Source of the DNA: Cladocopium goreaui
Taxonomy: Eukaryota > Sar > Dinophyceae > Suessiales > Symbiodiniaceae
Reading direction: 5' to 3'
Assembly: GCA_947184155.2 (NCBI GenBank)
Contig: CAMXCT020001114.1
Span: 1 to 64,000, forward strand
Length of the DNA stretch: 64,000 nt
Shown: positions 11,856 through 22,270 of the stretch, piece by piece
Numbering within the stretch: position 1 is the first letter of the stretch
How the letters are laid out: every line of letters begins with the position of its first letter
Notes under the pieces: model-generated
The model's database searches: none
What the model was told of the DNA's origin: nothing
The model's input: the letters and a program-made list of their open reading frames with translations, nothing else
Program-made: the position numbers and the translations under genes

Positions 11856-12540
11856 AAAACGCAGCAATTCTGCGAGACTTCCTCAGTTTTTGAACTTGAC
11901 AACGCCAAAAACGCAGCAATTCTGCGAGACTTCCTAGTTGACGACATCAAAAACGAAGCAATTGTGCGAGACCTCCTTCAAAAATGGAAAATTGAGAACA
12001 AAGGTGACGGCCTTGTACCAATGCGTCTTGCGATTTTTCCATTCCGTCTGTTTAAAGTACTGCGCCCAAAAGTGGTCCGAACATGAGGTGTAGTGTATTG
12101 TACGTTTTGACTTGGAAATGTGCTTCACGCCACCGCCGTGTGCACTTTTCTGACATCTCAACTTCCAAAAGTGGTCCGATGTTGGTGTGCTTTGTGCATT
12201 TTGACTTGGAAATGTGCTTCGCGCCACAACGGCGTGCAATTTTTCATCTCTCATCTGGCCGGATGGCTTCGCACCCGCCGCTTTAGCGAGCCTACTTTTG
12301 AACCCTCCTGTGCCACAAATCATTGGAAAAACGCAGTGTTTCGCGACTTTTCTACCTTTTCGCGCACCTGCATCTTCTTTCCTCTGACTCTTTCTCTTCT
12401 CTGATCTTCTTTCTTCTTTTCTCATTTCTCTGACTCTTCCCACCTCTGCTTTTCCACCTGTCCATATTGTCGGAAGTTTGATTTGACTTCTAAACTTCCT
12501 TCGATCATTATCCCATAACATTAACGGATTTCCAACTTAA
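11856..12540. mobile_element. dispersed Symbiodiniaceae-type repeat
   Basis: Begins with three units of about 45 bases carrying AAAACGCAGCAATTCTGCGA (at 11856, 11907 and 11950), then two units of 99 bases starting GTGGTCCGA (12072 and 12171), then a CT-rich tail. Frames read KNAAILRDFLVDDIKNEAIV on plus and SGQMRDEKLHAVVARSTFPS on minus. I recall near-identical peptides scattered through Symbiodiniaceae gene predictions, so I take this as a dispersed repeat wrongly predicted as coding there. No transposase or reverse transcriptase is visible. Confidence 0.65.
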
Positions 12541-13640
12541 TCTTGGGTTTACCTCATGACCGCAACGCGGGAAACCTGCCATCGACTCAGATCCACGATG
12601 GGCCTTCGCAAGGTGTAGTCATGACCCTCTACCTGAGACAAAATCTCAGGCTATCCCTAGATCTTCCATGATGTGTGTGGGTCTGCCTCAGACTAGCTGA
12701 GCTTGGTACCTCTTCTTTGTATCCTGTGCAGGTTTGGCAGGTACCCGAAACAGCAAAGTAGGGTAGTTGTGGAAAATCTATCCTCTATAGATCATTTGCC
12801 AAGGAAACCTATGGTTTTCCATATCGATCTAGAGGGTGTCTCGTTCTCACTCTGGTGAGAACCAAACATGTCCACTTGCATGGCAGCATCTCCTTCTACT
12901 GGTTTGTTGACACGGACTCCGACAGTGAATTAGTATGATCCCCACCAAGCCACTTAGTGTGACTCGACCCATCAGCTCAGCAAGTCCCAAACCCCAACGC
13001 ATGGAAGGCTGCTTGGCATGGCTGAAACTGGACAAAAAATTGCGCTCCTCGGTCTTTTGGCGTTTGGATGTTGGGAGCCCGGCCTCACAATGCTGAAGTG
13101 ATGAGCGACAAATGATCTCAGGTCCAGGAGTGGTCTGCACAACATCCAGTTTACTGGCAAAGGGTTGACGCCTTATGAAGGCTTCAGGATTTCTGAACCC
13201 TCGACTGTATCAGAAACAAGCAATCGCACTGGTATCCAGCTGCTAAATGACGTTAAATCTACTAGTAGATTCCTACATCATTTACATGTATCTGTCGCAT
13301 GCCAGAGAAGTTCTACAGAGTGAGAGTCTCTTGAGAAACCCATAGAAACCCCACCAGGGTCCCAGGGCCCATTGAAACATCCGTCTCTGAGCCCTTGGCT
13401 GGTGGATGGGGACGTGGTGCTGACACCTCTGACACCTCTGACACCTCTGACAGAACTCGGCTGTCAGGCATTGATTTGCGCTGTCATTTGTCTTAAGCCA
13501 TCCATAATTGGGATGACAAATCAGCTTGTTTTAGTACCAATTGCTGATAGTTGATCGTACGGCTACAGAAAACGGGTCAAGAACCTGGTACCCCTTCATA
13601 CATTTCATGCCAAACTCTCAGGGATTAATTCATCGGATTT
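12541..13640. other. no gene seen
   Basis: Contains CTGACACCT in three to four tandem copies near 13420 and short open frames only. The part to about 12840 may belong to the dispersed repeat before it. Confidence 0.4.
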
Positions 13641-13671
13641 GCGGATGCTCATGCCCCATCAATATTCTTAC

Positions 13672-13757
13672 TGCACCTCCACTGCCTCTGCCCCGCGGCG
13701 AGTTGCACGGCTTGCGTCAGCCAAATTGGCCAAGGCCTCCGCCTCTGCAATTGCCAC
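13672..13757 (-). CDS. Ala/Glu-rich helical exon
   Basis: Acceptor CTGCCCAG|GTG and canonical donor GTGCA|GTAAGA. It reads VAIAEAEALANLADASRATR RGAEAVEV, a likely coiled-coil or long helix. Its phase is compatible with the exon at 15373-15471 upstream on the same strand. Confidence 0.5.
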
Positions 13758-15372
13758 CTGGGCAGATTACAAGGAAAGTCAGCTATTTCAATGGGAAAAT
13801 CATCGAAATAAATCGGTGCTTTTGCAGGTTTGATTCCCAGTTGTCAGGGGTTAACCATGAAAAACATCATACAAAATAGGTCTGGTATCGGAATATTTAT
13901 GGAACCCTTCAATTTTTTTGATGGTTTTGAACATTTTCCGATTGCATGGAAAAAATTGGCTATAGCGCATCTTCAGACACACCAACATATATTAAGCAAC
14001 AATAATCAAAGAATACGAACACAAACTTCATTGGGCATTCAACCATCAATGTATGGGGATTTACAGTAACATGAGCTACCAAACATGATTTAACGACCAA
14101 GAGTAAAGGATTAGCAGTGACGCAAAAACCCAGGCATTATTGGTTAGGGATTTTATCGTTGATGATATCATTCCCTGCCAAACAATAGCAAACTGTAGCT
14201 AGTTGGGTTAACATCCCCATCAACATGGCAAAACAAAATAAATTGTAGTATCTTGGTTGTTGCTGTTTGTAGGCTGTTTCTAAATCATTCTAGTAACATA
14301 TCTCTATCATAATGTATCATCGGGATAAAACCAACAACATGTCACTATGGTGAACTCCCTTCTATTTGATGGTGATTTCTATGTCAGTTATCCGACAAGA
14401 GTCAACAAATCTCTGTGTTGCTCTCATCCCTAGACATTTTGATTTGATGAACTATGTTGGTTGTTGTATTACATGACCCCTCATCCTGTATGATTGATCC
14501 AATTATCAAATATCATCCGGTAAACAACCGTGACAATTCAAAATCTCCTGTGAATGGATGTTTCAATGGATGTTTAGATTCCAAACATAGTGGAATTTCC
14601 ATTGCCATGTTTGATTGCCGAATGTATATAATCACTTTTCATTTTGTAATATTTTGTAGTGATTGTGGCGATTTGACTTGACAATTTCTGGAACATTCCT
14701 ATGCCGGGAAAAAGGGAACACAAATGCTGATATCTCTACACCATGTAGTGTATATAGATAGTATATCTACATGAGCACAAACTATAGTCTACATTCAATG
14801 CCCATTCAAGTCTAATTTCATCTGAGTATGGCACGCACGTGGGAACTATTTCCATTGTGTAGGGCTATGACTCAAGCAACATTTGGATTTACCCTGAATT
14901 ACACTGGCGATTTGACGGATTTTAACGGGCAAGAATAGAGGATGGTCCCGCGAAGGTCAAGGGCTTTCTTCGGGGTTTCTTGAAGCCGAAAAATCCGAAA
15001 AAATCACCGATTGGGGATAGATTGGGGATGATAATAGATGATATCTTAATTAAATTATAACATATCATACATATATAAACAATTATAAACATACCGTTAC
15101 GTACCCATACACTTGCAACACAATAAGCATCAAAAACTCTAGCAGTAAATTTCACCGATGCCCAATGTGATGGATCTGGGGACGGCCATGGCCTTATAAG
15201 CCTTATAATATTCCCCGATTTCTCTCCCACTATTGCAGCTAAAACCCAATTTTTCTGAAACATATATTATAAGAGTACCCAGTTAGACCATTATATCCCG
15301 GATGTTCATAGAAAATCCCAGATATTTCCGGATTATCTACGTTCAACTATACCAGAAGACAACAGCCAAAAC

Positions 15373-15471
15373 CGCTGAAGCTCCCGCTTTGGCTGCTGTT
15401 TGCGCTCGAACGGACGCAGCCTGATCGAACAACTGTCTACGCATTTTGGAAGTACGAGGATTTTGAGTCAT
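15373..15471 (-). CDS. Ala/Gln-rich exon, unknown protein
   Basis: Frame of 33 codons MTQNPRTSKMRRQLFDQAAS VRAQTAAKAGASA, entered right after an AG and left at a GTTTTGG donor in phase 0. The ATG could be a true start. It joins in phase to the exon at 13672-13757, giving AKAGASAVAIAEAEALANLA, so the two are likely one gene encoding an Ala-rich helix. Confidence 0.45.
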
Positions 15472-16758
15472 CTGTGGAAAACAGTTGACATTTGCAGCAG
15501 TTGGCTTTCATCCATTTCTGCCAGATTTGGGCTCTAAGTGACAGGCCAAACTATCGGTATTTTCCTACATACCTTGCTTCATTCTTGTAGCACTGGGGAA
15601 TAGCCAAAAGCATCGGTTAGCAAGCGGAAGTCAAAAAACTTCCGCGTGAAACTGCAAGGTTCCCAAGGGAGGTATGATACTCCCAGGTAGAAGGCAGGGG
15701 AAACATGTGCCTGAAACAAATAGTAAATAGTTCCTGTTCTAGCTGATAACACCCAGAACTGAAACCTGTATAGTACTCTCTCATCAGACTCATCCATAAA
15801 TTAACATCCATTTTTCAGATGATTTCCTCCCAAAAAAATAAAAAAAGTGTTTCTTTTTCATTGCCCAATTTGATGATTAGAGGTATCCACTCACTGAGAG
15901 CCAGACAGCGTCTGCAAGAGTGGCCACTGCTGCCTCATGGAGATCGGTTTAGCACCCCATTTTCCCCATGAAAATTGCAATTGGGGGGATATATACCTGG
16001 AAATGTGTTTTTTCATGCTTTTTCTATGTTTTTTCTGAGGAAAGAACTTCTAATACTTCTACTGGCAGTCCCAAAAAAAGGCAGATCTGATCACAAAGCG
16101 GATGAGCAGCAGCTGGAAAATATGTGCTGAAGATTTCCACCTCCGACTTGATTGTCGTTTGAAAATGCTAGGGAAAAAGGGGTAATTGAGGCTTTACAAA
16201 TAAATATGAATATATAATATGAATTACTAAAGCCCATTCCTAATTGATTGATGTATACCAAATCTTGGAGAGAAGCCGCCAATCTTGTACAGGAGCCGAC
16301 AGCAAGAATTTCCATCCGGTTTTTTCAGCTACGCACAGCTTCTGCTGCGGCCAGTGCTGCAGGTGCCAGCCTGTGGAGAGTTCACCAAAACGGATACGGA
16401 GGTGTCCAAAAATGGATTGTGTACCCACAGTTTATGGCCATTACAATTAGGTAAGTCATGCAAAAAACATATGTGATTAACATTGAACCATGATTAACCA
16501 GTGACCAGTGGATGGGGTACCCAGTTCAGACAAACCCATAGAAGCAACCAAAACCCTGCATGAGCGTAGGGGCTCACTTCCACACAGAAGCTCACTTAAG
16601 TGCCGACATTCAACCGTCTAGGGCCTCCCACAGGCACAAGCCAGAGACAAACCGATAGGGAATCAACCAACAGTTTTGGCAATTGGGAATCGCAAATGAT
16701 CATTCAAAAAAGTCCGTAGATGAAATTTGGAAAATAACCATTAGTGAAGGTCATCCAT

Positions 16759-17022
16759 CTATTCTCTCTTGATTTTTAGGAACCACTTGGAGCCACTGTG
16801 AGAATATCCGCTTCTTTCTCTGAATGCTGGGGCTCCAGATGGTTCCCGCCTCTTGCCCGATCGGCTCATTCTTGGCTCATTCTCGGCTTCTTTTAGCCGT
16901 CTTTTTGAAGCCAATAGCGCAGCAACGAATGCATAGCCCAGCCCTATCTGAAGCCTCATGTCGTTCTCCCCTCGCATTTGGACGAGCGGCAGGTGCGTGC
17001 TTTTTGTTTCTCGTCGATGCAA
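16759..17022 (-). CDS. open frame with possible membrane segment
   Basis: Frame of 87 codons: MRLQIGLGYAFVAALLASKR gives a short hydrophobic stretch followed by basic residues, then NEPRMSRSGKRREPSGAPAF. Plus-strand frames are open too. Splice sites were not identified. Confidence 0.3.
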   Translation of the reverse strand: MHRRETKSTHLPLVQMRGENDMRLQIGLGYAFVAALLASKRRLKEAENEPRMSRSGKRREPSGAPAFRERSGYSHSGSKWFLKIKRE

Positions 17023-17633
17023 TTTTCCATGTGAAACACGAGCCCAGGGATCTGTGGTGATTTTCTTGCTAATTCATGCTAATTCCACCTGTCTGAACTT
17101 GACATTGCTGGTAGGGAACTGCCAATTCTTGTGGGAAAACAAACAAAATCAAACAAGCTCCTCCTTTTTGGATATTGATTTTCCCAACCACTGCTGGTTT
17201 ACCAGGGATTAAGTCGTGCTATGTCATCCAATTGTCATCCATTGTTGTGGCCCACCACTGGCACTCCGTGTCGGATATGTGTTGCAGAAGGGTTCCGCAT
17301 ACTCAACTGTCACTAGTAGGCTGAACTGACCGTCCCTCGGTAATGCGTGAGATTCGACTACATCAATATCATAAACTAGGAAAGTTCCAGTGCAAGAGAG
17401 AATCTGAAGGGCCCAAGTCCAACAAACAATCTGGAAACAACCTCCGGGGTGTTGTTCAGGAATAGACCTCTGGTATGTCAACGGAAAGATTTCCAATCTT
17501 TACCACGGCATAAGCTGTTGAATCAATCCGGCGATATCAACTCCTCCAATTTGGAAAGACCACTTCTACGACTTCTACCTTGCAAACATGAAAGGCGCTT
17601 TTTAAAGGATTTCTAAGGGATGACTGTGGCTCC

Positions 17634-17957
17634 TTAACTCGTATTCGAAGACTTTACGGTAACATCCCTGTTCTGCGAATACCGTGCGTATACCGTGCGT
17701 ATCAAGATGAAACTCTCACCAGATCGCAACTGAGCTCTCAGAGTTCTCACTAATCTTGGCTTTGCCACAAGGAAAGACATTAAACGATGATGCAGTTTCG
17801 CTTCAATCCCCTTCGGCCTCCTTAGTCTGGACATGTCTGGTACTGCCCGATTGACAGCACCCTTGCTTTTCAAAGGTGAAAAAAACGCCATTCTAATTCT
17901 AATGGTGTTGTTGCCACTCAACTTCGTTCGATTTTTCAACTGAAAAGCAGGTGCCAA
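17634..17957 (-). CDS. 107-codon open frame, unknown
   Basis: Long basic open frame (DMSRLRRPKGIEAKLHHRLM, VAKPRLVRTLRAQLRSGESF). No intron pattern was detected. It could be a fragment of a repeat protein or retroelement; nothing is recognised. Confidence 0.25.
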   Translation of the reverse strand: MAPAFQLKNRTKLSGNNTIRIRMAFFSPLKSKGAVNRAVPDMSRLRRPKGIEAKLHHRLMSFLVAKPRLVRTLRAQLRSGESFILIRTVYARYSQNRDVTVKSSNTS

Positions 17958-18781
17958 AGTTATTTCATGGGCAAAATCATATCCCCAAAAGCCACTGTTT
18001 ATACACTACGCTCAACCCCTGATATATTGGTGACAAACCGCGACCGCTGAAGTAACTCAACCCAAGTGAAAGAATTTTATGGTTTGTGTTTTCTTCTGAA
18101 ATAGCAAATGATCCACAGATATCCATGGTATGACACCATATCAAACCCAACAAACCAAGGTCCGAGCGGCACTTGGCTTGGGCGGCTCATGCGCCACGGA
18201 CATCTGGAATATCCTGCTGTAGCCCGGCAGGCATGGTAAGTCTTGAAATGCACAGCACCACACTGTTCATCAGATAATCATCTCCCACACTCCAATGGTC
18301 TTATCCAAAATCAATGAAATGGAATGGACAAGAATCCAATGGTCTGATTTTTACCCTCCAAAATCCAATGGACTTCTTCAATTCAATGGGATATTTACCA
18401 ACCCTCTCATGCGCGATTCCTCATCAGGATCAAGTCACAGCACTGCCACTGGCCTCAAACAGGTGTAAGCCCTGTCTCTGGTCATCACGTTCTCAAAGTG
18501 CACCCTGGCAGCACAAGGGCTTCTGAAATGCTTGGTGTATCTTGGTGTTTACAGTAGAACCGTTTAGAGCTTCAATCCAAGCTTAGGTGCTTGAAGTGGA
18601 CATTTGATCTTGATCTTGATTAAAACAAAACAACGATCTCCAAATCTTGCCCCCCAATGATCATTCAAACATGTTGGCGCCAAACCCCACGTTCGCCCAT
18701 ACCCAAATAACACCCCAAACAATATCATATACTTGTTGTCACCAGAGGATGAATGAAAACACTGGCTATACGCAGCGATTT

Positions 18782-18866
18782 TGACTTTAGGTTTTTTGGA
18801 TTTAGGGTTTTAACTTATTTTAATTCAGGGTTTAGGCTTTTAGGTCTTTAGGGTTTTAGGCTTTGG
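18782..18866 (+). repeat. degenerate TTTAGGG telomere-like stretch
   Basis: Repeated words GATTTAGGGTTTTAAC, CAGGGTTTAGGC and CTTTAGGGTTTTAGGC. TTTAGGG is the telomere unit reported for dinoflagellates and plants, so this may be an interstitial relic, but no perfect tandem run is present. Confidence 0.45.
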
Positions 18867-18889
18867 AAAGTAAAAAACGCTAGCCCGAC

Positions 18890-18966
18890 GCAGGGATTTG
18901 AGTATGTCAAAGGATATGCGGGATCTGATGCGGGCAAACGTGGGGTTTGCAGCGAACATGGGTTGT
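18890..18966 (-). CDS. orphan exon, unknown protein
   Basis: After acceptor CATTTTCAG the frame reads QPMFAANPTFARIRSRISFD ILKSLRRAS, basic and helical. The donor is not settled (GC or GT near 18,890). It abuts the TTTAGGG-like stretch downstream on this strand. Confidence 0.4.
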
Positions 18967-19540
18967 CTGAAAATGCAGAACGCCCACATGCCGTGATTGA
19001 TCATCACAATGATATTCTTCTTCTTTTTCTTGCTTGTGAAAATGGTCATAAACCATAAACATCCATAAACTACATTAGGTATCCCAAACTTGGAAACAAA
19101 ACCGTATCATATTGTTGGTCGAGTAGATATCACTTTATCCCCGTTATATCCCCATTAAATCCACTTTATATCCTCGATTTTCTGTGGTTTCCTTTGGAAC
19201 CGAGATTCTATATGGAATATAATATTCCCGGTATTTCCCAGTAATGTATGGGTAATAAAGCTAAACAATTTCCAAACTGGAATGCATATCTAAGTAGATC
19301 ATGTTGAATCCCACCATTCTATGCGTAATTATATGTTATTATTACATATTACTATACATATCAATTATTTCTACTATTCCCATCATCATTATCATCATCG
19401 TTATTATTATCATTATCATATATTATCATTGTTATGATGTTGCTATTATTCTTGTCGTTATTATTCTATTGTTACGCGCAAACACCCCGATTCGCCCACA
19501 CCCCTTCTATGCTGTACACTTGGGGATATCAAACGTTAGA

Positions 19541-19804
19541 CTTTACATTCAATTGGGAAGATCAACAAGGGTATTTAGGGAATATAAATTTCCCACCCCC
19601 GTTAAACTTTACATTCATTGAAGATCTTCAATAAGGGTTTAATTTTCCCACCCCTGTTAAACTTCTACATTCATTGAAGATCTTCAATAAGGGTTTAATT
19701 ATCCCACCCCCATTAAACTTCTACATTCATTGAAGATCTTCAATAAGGGTTTAATTCTCCCACCCCGTTAAACTTCTACATTCATTGAAGATCTTCAATA
19801 AGGG

Positions 19805-19846
<42 letters not shown>
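19541..19846. repeat. 56-bp tandem repeat ending in a GAT array
   Basis: Five units (the first diverged) of about 56 bp, with ACATTCATTG at 19611, 19667, 19723 and 19778. Each holds the palindrome TTGAAGATCTTCAA. The last unit runs into (GAT)13 at 19808-19846. Confidence 0.9.
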
Positions 19847-19847
<1 letters not shown>

Positions 19848-20499
19848 TGTAATTAAGAGACTCGCACAGGTCCCTATGCTGTGCGTGCCGATATAGAACA
19901 TGAAGTTAGCCACTATGCAAAAAACTTCCATTTTTACCACGTTTTCAGCACATACGAAGATGGCCGCCGACAAAGGTGTTCGGCCGTATTGTTACTATAT
20001 GTATGAATTTATATATATATATTTATTCCCCAGATTCAGATTTAGCATCTGTCCCAGGTCCACTGGGACCATCTGCCTGACTTCAGTGCTGCTCGAGACG
20101 AGGACCAGGGCCCTGGCAGCTATGTTTGAGTAACCTACCGTCTGAACCTCTTAGAATCCCATCATAAAACCATCATAATACCATCATAAAATGAGGATGT
20201 AACCATCAACAATAGTCAACAATGGAGATTCTTTATGGATGTAAAAGTGGAGTTTAACCAACAAAAATGCTGGGTTTACCGTCTATACTATGACTCTAAT
20301 GATATGACTCTAATGCAACCATGGCAAGGGTCACGGCTCTCCCAGTGAAACACGATCTGTTGAAAATAGACCTGGGGGGAAGATTCGTCCTACCTCGAAA
20401 AGCTTCAGGGCTTTTTCATGGAAGAACATGAATGAGAATAGGGCACGCCAACGATTGGAATTCATGAACCCAAATACAAGCTTGAAAACTGTGATCTGG

Positions 20500-20612
20500 T
20501 TTAACGTGATCCAACCGTATATTCGAACCATTGCACACTGTCGCCAAAATTATAGGCTTGGGTGATCACTATTCCTTTGAAGTATTCCGACTTTGTCGGC
20601 GCGACATCCCCT
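20500..20612 (-). CDS. orphan exon, unknown protein
   Basis: Frame GDVAPTKSEYFKGIVITQAY then NFGDSVQWFEYTVG, after a GCAAGAAG|G acceptor. Probably the same gene as 20995-21117, although the direct phase join does not match, so an exon may be missing between them. Confidence 0.45.
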
Positions 20613-20649
20613 TCTTGCGCTGGCTTGGCATACCCACTATCGTTGGTAA

Positions 20650-20745
20650 CATAATAATATAACCATTGTATAACCATTGTATAACCATTGTATAACCATT
20701 GTATAACCATTGTATAATAGCCATTGTATAGCCATTGTTGGCAAT
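20650..20745. repeat. 11-bp tandem repeat ATAACCATTGT
   Basis: Six clean copies followed by variants ATAGCCATTGT. It lies in the intron between exons at 20995 and 20612. Confidence 0.9.
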
Positions 20746-20994
20746 GTATCCTCGAAGATTGTGCGCTACGTTCCCACAATTCCCAAGCAAAAAAAAACCA
20801 AATCGCTCGAGGTTATGGCAGATTCCAGGGCAACATCGCACCGTCTGGATTCGAAAAATGCTCGGGGTTGATACCCCAAATATCCCAAAATCACCTTTTA
20901 AAATCATAACATGTGACATCCTACCGTATATACATATAAAATACATATAAAATATTATAAAATCATATGAAGCATGATAGATTCTATACTTAAC

Positions 20995-21117
20995 GCCCAA
21001 CATTTTCTCATGATTCCCATCCCAGCCATCATTTACGGTGAGGTCGGCCAGGGTATATGTCATCTCCAGGGTCCTCATCATGTCTTCCTCCGTATCGACC
21101 TTTGTGATTGACTCCAC
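20995..21117 (-). CDS. orphan exon, unknown protein
   Basis: Exactly 41 codons between ACTGGCAG|GTG and GGC|GTTAAG. It reads VESITKVDTEEDMMRTLEMT then YTLADLTVNDGWDGNHEKML. Acidic and polar, no family recognised. A second exon follows near 20.6 kb. Confidence 0.55.
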
Positions 21118-21360
21118 CTGCCAGTAGTTTTGATTCTGCCAAAATGACCCAAAATGGCCATCAGGCCATCAGGACGTAGTCCCAGATCGGAAAACCATGC
21201 ACCACCAATAAGTCAGCATGAACATGATGGAAAAGAATGGACAAAATGCGCCTCGAACGGGAAGATAGGAAGATGGGAGATACTGGGAGATGATGGAAGT
21301 ACATCTAAGACAGCATCTTGACCCATGGCACCAGACAGTTTTCATCGACTGCAGGGCAAC

Positions 21361-21416
21361 CTGGGGGGAACCAGCAGCAAGGGCCTCTGCCAGTGGCATG
21401 ATGATCGTCGCTGCAC
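21361..21416 (-). CDS. short exon, unknown protein
   Basis: Acceptor CCAATGCAG|GT, frame AATIIMPLAEALAAGSPQ, donor CCCCAG|GTTGCC. Clean on both sides. The opposite strand is also open, which lowers certainty. Confidence 0.4.
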
Positions 21417-22270
21417 CTGCATTGGCGGAAAGAAACACCGCATCTCAGGCTACGATTGACCTACTTACCGAAAGAATATGCACATAATCTACCTCAATGC
21501 ACTGAATATATCCATTTTGTTTATTTTTATTAGTTATATACTTCCTGTAGGCCATTGGTAAAGTGAAGTCGCCCCCAAAACCGGATCAACTCCTCGCCTT
21601 CCCTCAAGTTTTAGGTTTGCACCCAAAAAAAAAACATGTTGTCATGATGGCACCTGGGCCTTGCCAGAACTCCACCTGACATGGAGGATCGAAGGAGAAA
21701 AAAAACATCAGTGGCTAGACAATGTCAGGTCTTAAGATCAAGGCATGGTTCGGAGCGGTATGGCTCAACCAAATTTACCGGGTTAAATTGGGTGGAGCTC
21801 AATGATATTTATATAATGATATTTCATGATATTTAATGAACAGGATCACGAATTTGGTGAAGTGATACAGGCCGAACTTGGCCTGACGCAGTCTCCGATC
21901 AAGACGCAAGGTCACCTGCTGAAATGTCGCTCGACATGCAATCAGATTGGCATCCACATCATCCACAAAAAAAACACATTGTACTGGTGGGTTAATAGGT
22001 ATCCCATAGGTATCCCTATTATGGGTTGTAATTATCCCAAACTAACCAGGTGACCCACATTAACCAAACCATCAACAAGGGCTTTTGAAACTGCCACGGG
22101 GATTCTCCCAGCAGTGATGAACCAGTGGTTATTGACACTTCCTCTGGGCGCGTTGCAAAGTGTTTTGTTTTTCAATGTGCCCCAACAAATCTTCTGACAT
22201 GTAAAAACCATCAAGACTTATTTAAATATTAACCTATTTTGGTCTCACATCATCTCACATCACTATCCAG

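Noticed and set aside
11934..12521. 195-codon minus frame as a gene
   Set aside because: Lies inside the dispersed repeat and is open in several frames; treated as repeat.
16244..16454. Plus-strand exon ending at GTAAGT
   Set aside because: The donor looks good, but three frames on both strands are open and the orientation conflicts with its neighbours; not supported enough to list.
18160..18236. Plus-strand exon GPSGTWLGRLMRHGHLEYPA with GTAAGT donor
   Set aside because: An equally open minus frame (RIFQMSVAHEPPKPSAARTL) exists and fits the window's orientation; undecided.
20057..20125. Exon VHWDHLPDFSAARDEDQGPG on plus
   Set aside because: The minus strand is open too (AARALVLVSSSTEVRQMVPV); neither could be tied to other exons.
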